From Chloroflexota bacterium (GTDB lineage Bacteria; Chloroflexota; Dehalococcoidia; JACQGW01): 9,168 bases of DNA. Shown here one piece after another: positions 6,753-9,168 of this stretch. The translations under genes and the position numbers were made by a program. Below the pieces are notes generated by a model. The model saw nothing but the letters and a program-made list of their open reading frames with translations. It made no database searches and was not told where the DNA came from. The stretch covers positions 1 through 9,168 of the forward strand of contig JACQGW010000305.1 in assembly GCA_016199325.1 (NCBI GenBank), read 5' to 3'. The stretch's first letter is position 1. Each line of letters begins with the position of its first letter.

Positions 6753-6772
6753 CCGCGACCGTCAGGGAGCGG
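6753..6772. repeat. REP-like imperfect palindrome
   Basis: CCGCGACCGTCAGGGAGCGG folds as CCGC/GCGG and CC/GG around GTCA, with a tandem G-A mismatch between the two stems. It lies downstream of the antitoxin gene. I recall similar 'ccgcgaccgtcagggagcgg' strings as dispersed repeats in some GC-rich genomes, but the copy number here cannot be seen. Confidence 0.35.
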
Positions 6773-6824
6773 AATCCACCGGCTTGCCCAATGCTACCGC
6801 GTCATACTGGGCGCGCAACCTTCT

Positions 6825-7217
6825 CTAGCCGGCCGCCACCAGGACTCTGGTGCCGTCGGCGCCGGTGGTGTCGCCGAGGATGCGCACGTCTGGCGGGAGC
6901 GTCGCCGCCGCCCGTCCGGGTGGCGCGATGTCGACAATGAAGCGCAACCCGAGCACGCTGGCCAGTCGCTCGAGCGTCTCGATCGAGGGATTGTGCTCGC
7001 CCAGCTCCAGCCGCGAGACAGCCGGCCGCTTCATGCCGATCCTGGCCGCCAACGCCCCCTGCGAGAGGCGGTGCGCAGTCCGGTACGCCACGACAGCGTT
7101 CGCCACGGCGCGGGCCAAAGTGGTTCGCTCCCAGCGCGCACGCGCCTCAACGTCCATCTCGGCGTCCATCTCCGCGAAGACTTCCGCCGCCGTGGGTAGG
7201 TGACTCAGACCTGGCAT
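6825..7217 (-). CDS. higA: HigA-type XRE-family antitoxin
   Basis: A 130-residue DNA-binding antitoxin expected to neutralise the toxin encoded just upstream and to repress the pair. The helix-turn-helix lies at about residues 49-90 (HRLSQGALAARIGMKRPAV, then SRLELGEHNPSIETLERLA), typical of XRE/HigA proteins. The N-terminal 45 residues are helical and charged, and the tail is a short Ala/Gly-rich extension. The ATG at 7217-7215 follows AGAGGAGG at 5 bases and lies 11 bases after the toxin stop codon, so the two genes form one operon. The toxin-first order is the one typical of higBA modules. Alternative: a MqsA-like or generic XRE regulator, less likely given the partner. Confidence 0.88.
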   Translation of the reverse strand: MPGLSHLPTAAEVFAEMDAEMDVEARARWERTTLARAVANAVVAYRTAHRLSQGALAARIGMKRPAVSRLELGEHNPSIETLERLASVLGLRFIVDIAPPGRAAATLPPDVRILGDTTGADGTRVLVAAG

Positions 7218-7228
7218 CGCATCCTCCT

Positions 7229-7558
7229 CTACGATCTCGCCTCTTCCGCATCCAGGCGCTCCTCAGCCGCGCGTACCGCCCGCGCGAGGCCTGGTGGATC
7301 AGCCTGGCCCTCGGGGCCGAACGCGCCGATCACGATTTCGGCGCCGATCCGGCGGTAGAAGCCGCGCCAGGGGCTCTGGCCCGCCCGCGGCCGCGGCTCG
7401 CGCAGGTTCGCCGCGCCGCGGACGCTGCTGGAGTGCGGGTAGGCAAGGCCGTAGCCTGCCTGCTCCAGCTTGCCGATTGCGTTACGCATCGCTTCCCGCT
7501 CGGCCGGCGGCAGTGCGTGGAACTCCCGTCGCGCGTCGTGGCAGAACCGCACCAGCAT
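7229..7558 (-). CDS. higB: HigB/RelE-superfamily toxin (phage Gp49-like)
   Basis: A 109-residue basic protein of the RelE/HigB fold, normally a ribosome-dependent mRNA interferase. The C-terminal half shows the family layout: NLREPRPRAGQSPWRGFYRR at about 51-70, a strand EIVIGAF, a GPEG turn, and a final helix LARAVRAAEERL. Basic residues in the FYRR stretch are where catalytic residues usually lie. The ATG at 7558-7556 has no Shine-Dalgarno sequence. The predicted -10 ends six bases ahead of it, so the message may be leaderless. The antitoxin gene follows at 11 bases. Whether the toxin is active cannot be told from sequence. Confidence 0.87.
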   Translation of the reverse strand: MLVRFCHDARREFHALPPAEREAMRNAIGKLEQAGYGLAYPHSSSVRGAANLREPRPRAGQSPWRGFYRRIGAEIVIGAFGPEGQADPPGLARAVRAAEERLDAEEARS

Positions 7559-7564
7559 AGAGCC

Positions 7565-7593
7565 ATGGTAACATGATTGTTACTAGCCATCAA
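7565..7593 (-). promoter_or_regulatory. Promoter of the toxin-antitoxin operon
   Basis: A -35 TTGATG (7593-7588) and -10 TACCAT (7570-7565) are spaced by 17 bases, each 4/6 to consensus. The -10 ends six bases before the toxin ATG, so transcription would begin at or next to the start codon. Confidence 0.45.
7568..7583. promoter_or_regulatory. Palindromic operator of the toxin-antitoxin operon
   Basis: GTAACA (7568-7573) and TGTTAC (7578-7583) form a perfect inverted repeat with a 4-base spacer. It lies between the predicted -35 and -10 and overlaps the -10. This is the expected position for HigA autorepression. Confidence 0.6.
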
Positions 7594-7662
7594 GGACGGA
7601 AGGCGTCGACCAGTCGCCCGCCCGTCTTGTCGATGCAAGGGGGCACGATCGGCACGGCCCCG

Positions 7663-7703
7663 AAAACGGCCAGGCATGGCCGCCATTCGACCCCGTGTCG
7701 AAT
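7663..7703 (-). terminator. Tandem-hairpin terminator of the acetyltransferase gene
   Basis: On the minus strand, directly after the stop codon, ATTCGAC-ACGGG-GTCGAAT forms a perfect 7-bp stem (7703-7685). A second stem, CGGCCA-TGCC-TGGCCG (7682-7667), is followed at once by TTTT (7666-7663). The second hairpin with its T-run is a plausible intrinsic terminator. Confidence 0.55.
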
Positions 7704-8669
7704 CTACTGCGGGCGGCAGCGGTACCGGTAGACGTAGACGGTCGTCGTGCCCAGCGGTCTCATGCCGGCGTTGCGGTACAGCCGGAGCGCGGGGGTGTTG
7801 GACGCGTCGACGGCCAGGCCGGCCCAGGTCGCGCCGGCGGCGTACAGGTGATGGAAGCCGGCCAGCAGCAGCGCCCATCCGATCCGGCGGTTCCGGTGCT
7901 CCGGCACGACTCCCAGGTTCTCGATCCAGCCCCGCACCGACCGGGCGTTCGGCGCCTGGGCCGGCACCAGCGCCCAGCAGAAGCCGACCGGCTCGGCGCT
8001 GTGCCAGGCGAGCAGCACGATGGCCTGGCCGGCGGTCTTCTCGACGATCGCCCGCATCGACGCGGCGGTTGCCGGCGCGTGGCCCCAGCTCTCCGCGAAC
8101 GACCGATTCTTCACGTCGGCCAGCGCGATCCAGTCCTCATCGCTACTGATGAGGTCGATCGGGAGGTCAGGGGAGCGTGAAGACTCCGGCGCCGCGGCCG
8201 TGAGCTCGACGCCCAGGTGGCAGAACGAGCGAACCGACTGGAAGCCGGCCGAGTGGACGAGATCGACCCGCTCGGCATCGTTCTCCTCGAACCAGGTATG
8301 CACCTCATCGATGGGCAATGTGTCGGCGACGGCCAGTGCCGCCTGGATGAGCTGCCGCCGAGGCGAGGGGAGCGCGGGTTGAGGGGTGGAGGGCGGGGAG
8401 GCACCGGGCATGGCGAAGGGGCCCAGGAGATGGGCACGGCGCGCCGCCAGCAGGCGCGGGCCATGGACGAGCGCCGTCCAACCGATGAGGCGCCCATCCT
8501 GAACCGCCGCCCACGTGTCGACGACCTCGGCGTTCGGATCCGGACGCAGTTGACGCGCCAGCTCAGCCGGCGTCACGGCGACGTAGCCCGGCTCGGCGAC
8601 GCACGCCGCGTTCAGCACGTCGGCTGCCCAGCCCAGGTCGCTATCGGTCAATGGTCGCAGCTCCAGCAC
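7704..8669 (-). CDS. Tandem-domain GNAT N-acetyltransferase
   Basis: Cytoplasmic acetyl-CoA-dependent acyltransferase of 321 residues with two GNAT-like halves joined by a Pro/Ser-rich linker at about 104-120. The N-terminal half (ELRPLTDSDLGWAADVLNAA onward) is degenerate. The C-terminal half has the acetyl-CoA motif VVPEHRNRRIGWALL at about 254-268, containing RxxGxA, and the closing NTPALRLYRNAGM at about 291-303. This two-domain layout resembles mycothiol-synthase-like proteins, but the substrate is not evident. The GTG at 8669-8667 has no ribosome site, but a TG-extended -10 (TGG-TATACT) ends six bases before it, which points to a leaderless message. An in-frame extension to 8849 would translate repeat DNA and is rejected. 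It stands alone; its terminator separates it from the toxin-antitoxin operon. Confidence 0.87.
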   Translation of the reverse strand: MLELRPLTDSDLGWAADVLNAACVAEPGYVAVTPAELARQLRPDPNAEVVDTWAAVQDGRLIGWTALVHGPRLLAARRAHLLGPFAMPGASPPSTPQPALPSPRRQLIQAALAVADTLPIDEVHTWFEENDAERVDLVHSAGFQSVRSFCHLGVELTAAAPESSRSPDLPIDLISSDEDWIALADVKNRSFAESWGHAPATAASMRAIVEKTAGQAIVLLAWHSAEPVGFCWALVPAQAPNARSVRGWIENLGVVPEHRNRRIGWALLLAGFHHLYAAGATWAGLAVDASNTPALRLYRNAGMRPLGTTTVYVYRYRCRPQ

Positions 8670-8675
8670 GAGCGA

Positions 8676-8684
8676 AGTATACCA
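8676..8684 (-). promoter_or_regulatory. Extended -10 promoter of the acetyltransferase
   Basis: TGG followed by TATACT (8681-8676) is an extended -10; no -35 is recognisable at 15-18 bases. Six bases separate it from the GTG start. Confidence 0.5.
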
Positions 8685-8725
8685 CGCCGCGTGATGCAGG
8701 CTGACGAAACACTCGAATGGAGAGG

Positions 8726-8754
8726 GGAGGGCAACCGCGGGGGGTTGCCCCTCC
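8726..8754. repeat. GC-rich hairpin (GGAGGGCAACC / GGTTGCCCCTCC)
   Basis: GGAGGGCAACC (8726-8736) pairs with GGTTGCCCCTCC (8743-8754) around a six-base loop, 11 pairs with one bulged C. It lies upstream of the acetyltransferase promoter. The 'ggggcaacccc' style is one I associate with dispersed intergenic repeats in Chloroflexota. Confidence 0.5.
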
Positions 8755-8775
8755 GACGAGACCGGCCTCTCCGGA

Positions 8776-8800
8776 GGGACGATCCCCCCGTGGTCGCCCC
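8776..8800. repeat. Dispersed-repeat-like hairpin (GGGACGA / TCGCCCC)
   Basis: GGGACGA (8776-8782) pairs with TCGCCCC (8794-8800) with a single A-C mismatch, around CCCCCGTGG. This 'GGGCGACCACGGGGGG' motif on the minus strand is familiar as an intergenic repeat of Chloroflexota; copy number here is unknown. Confidence 0.4.
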
Positions 8801-9007
8801 CGGCTCCCCGTATCCGATCAATTCGTGAACCTGCATCACGCGCATGCATTGACCCGGCAGGGCCGTGCCAGGGTGGGCGTCAGGGTTTTGCGTGGACGGC
8901 TGCCGGTCTGCTGCAAGAGCAGCTCGGGAGCTTCTGATCCAAGGAATGGGGCGAGGCATGCCACGGCACCCATCTCACGAGCGAGAAGGCGGGCTGGCGC
9001 ACCCCTG

Positions 9008-9168
9008 TCATTCCGAGCCGCAGCGAGGAATCTCCTCGTCCGTCCCGGATCAACCGGGGCCGGTCCAGGCGATGGGTGAAGCTGAAGCCCACGCTCCCTG
9101 CAGCCCCACGCGCAACGCCGAGCTGTCCCTCAACCACCGGGGAGATTCCTCGCTGCGGCTCGGAATGA
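9008..9168. repeat. Perfect 28-bp inverted repeat flanking about 105 bases
   Basis: Positions 9008-9035 begin TCATTCCGAGCCGCAGCGAG and are the exact reverse complement of 9141-9168, which end GCTGCGGCTCGGAATGA at the last base of the window. The arms may continue beyond it. The 105-base core has no gene. The arm is of the 'CATTCCGAGC...GAGGAATC' type seen as dispersed repeats in many GC-rich genomes. It could be a MITE-like element or two independent repeat copies in opposite orientation. The acetyltransferase gene is on its left. Confidence 0.8.

Larger units (their letters stand above)
6376..6824. other. 449-base region without a credible gene, containing hairpins
   Basis: Short open frames exist on both strands, but they are rich in Arg/Pro/Gly, lack good ribosome sites and show no recognisable domain. 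I read them as non-coding. The content I can support is structural: a small palindrome CGGATC-CCGT-GATCCG at 6479-6494, a very stable hairpin at 6656-6689 and a REP-like hairpin at 6753-6772. It could hold a degraded gene or a small RNA; neither is shown. Confidence 0.5.
8670..9168. other. Gene-free, palindrome-rich end of the window
   Basis: Short frames here read through repeat DNA, giving phrases such as GDSSLRLGMTG, and have no domain or ribosome site. Supported contents are two hairpins (8726-8754 and 8776-8800), the acetyltransferase promoter, and a perfect 28-bp inverted repeat (9008-9168). The stretch 8801-9007 shows nothing I can name. Confidence 0.55.

Noticed and set aside
6521..6940. 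139-codon plus-strand frame in the gene-free block
   Set aside because: Runs into the antitoxin gene in antisense, is Arg/Pro-rich, has no good ribosome site, and passes through two hairpins.
8648..8959. Minus-strand frame upstream of the acetyltransferase
   Set aside because: Translates palindromic repeat DNA and overlaps the acetyltransferase promoter and start.
9008..9168. CRISPR-like reading of the repeat at the window end
   Set aside because: Only two arms, in inverted orientation, with no direct repeat-spacer periodicity and no cas genes.

Overview
This 9.2 kb window is GC-rich bacterial DNA with many GTG starts and lipoprotein-type secreted proteins. It also carries short dispersed inverted repeats of the 'CATTCCGAGCCGCAGCGAGGAATC' and 'GGGCGACCACGGGGGG' kinds that I associate with Chloroflexota genomes (Thermomicrobia-like lineages). 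That placement is an impression from sequence style, not a marker-gene result.

Layout. (1) 1-4346, minus strand: an iron-acquisition operon read right to left. It holds a lipoprotein resembling the algal low-iron-inducible Fea1 family, an FbpA-type Fe(III)-binding lipoprotein, a fused 12-helix FbpB-type permease, and an FbpC-type ATPase cut off by the window edge. It has its own promoter (TTGACA-N17-TACACT), with a DtxR/IdeR-like box (13/19 to consensus) just downstream of the -10, as expected for iron repression. (2) 4571-5236, minus: a SufR/COG2345-type winged-helix regulator with a cysteine cluster suited to an Fe-S centre. (3) 5395-6352, plus, divergent from the regulator: two tiny membrane proteins and a cupredoxin lipoprotein. 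The two promoters sit back to back over a tandem 9-bp repeat plus an inverted copy, a likely shared operator. (4) 6376-6824: no credible gene, but strong hairpins. (5) 6825-7558, minus: a HigB/HigA-type toxin-antitoxin pair with a palindromic operator between its -35 and -10. (6) 7704-8669, minus: a tandem-GNAT acetyltransferase, probably translated from a leaderless mRNA. (7) 8670-9168: no gene, but dense palindromic repeats, including a perfect 28-bp inverted repeat ending at the window edge.

How the parts may work together. The Fea1-like protein and the Fbp transporter look like one iron-scavenging unit under iron control. The adjacent Fe-S-type regulator and the small-membrane-protein/cupredoxin operon suggest a linked metal or redox function. 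That second operon is the least explained part of the window and the best candidate for an undescribed system. The toxin-antitoxin pair and the acetyltransferase are separate accessory genes.
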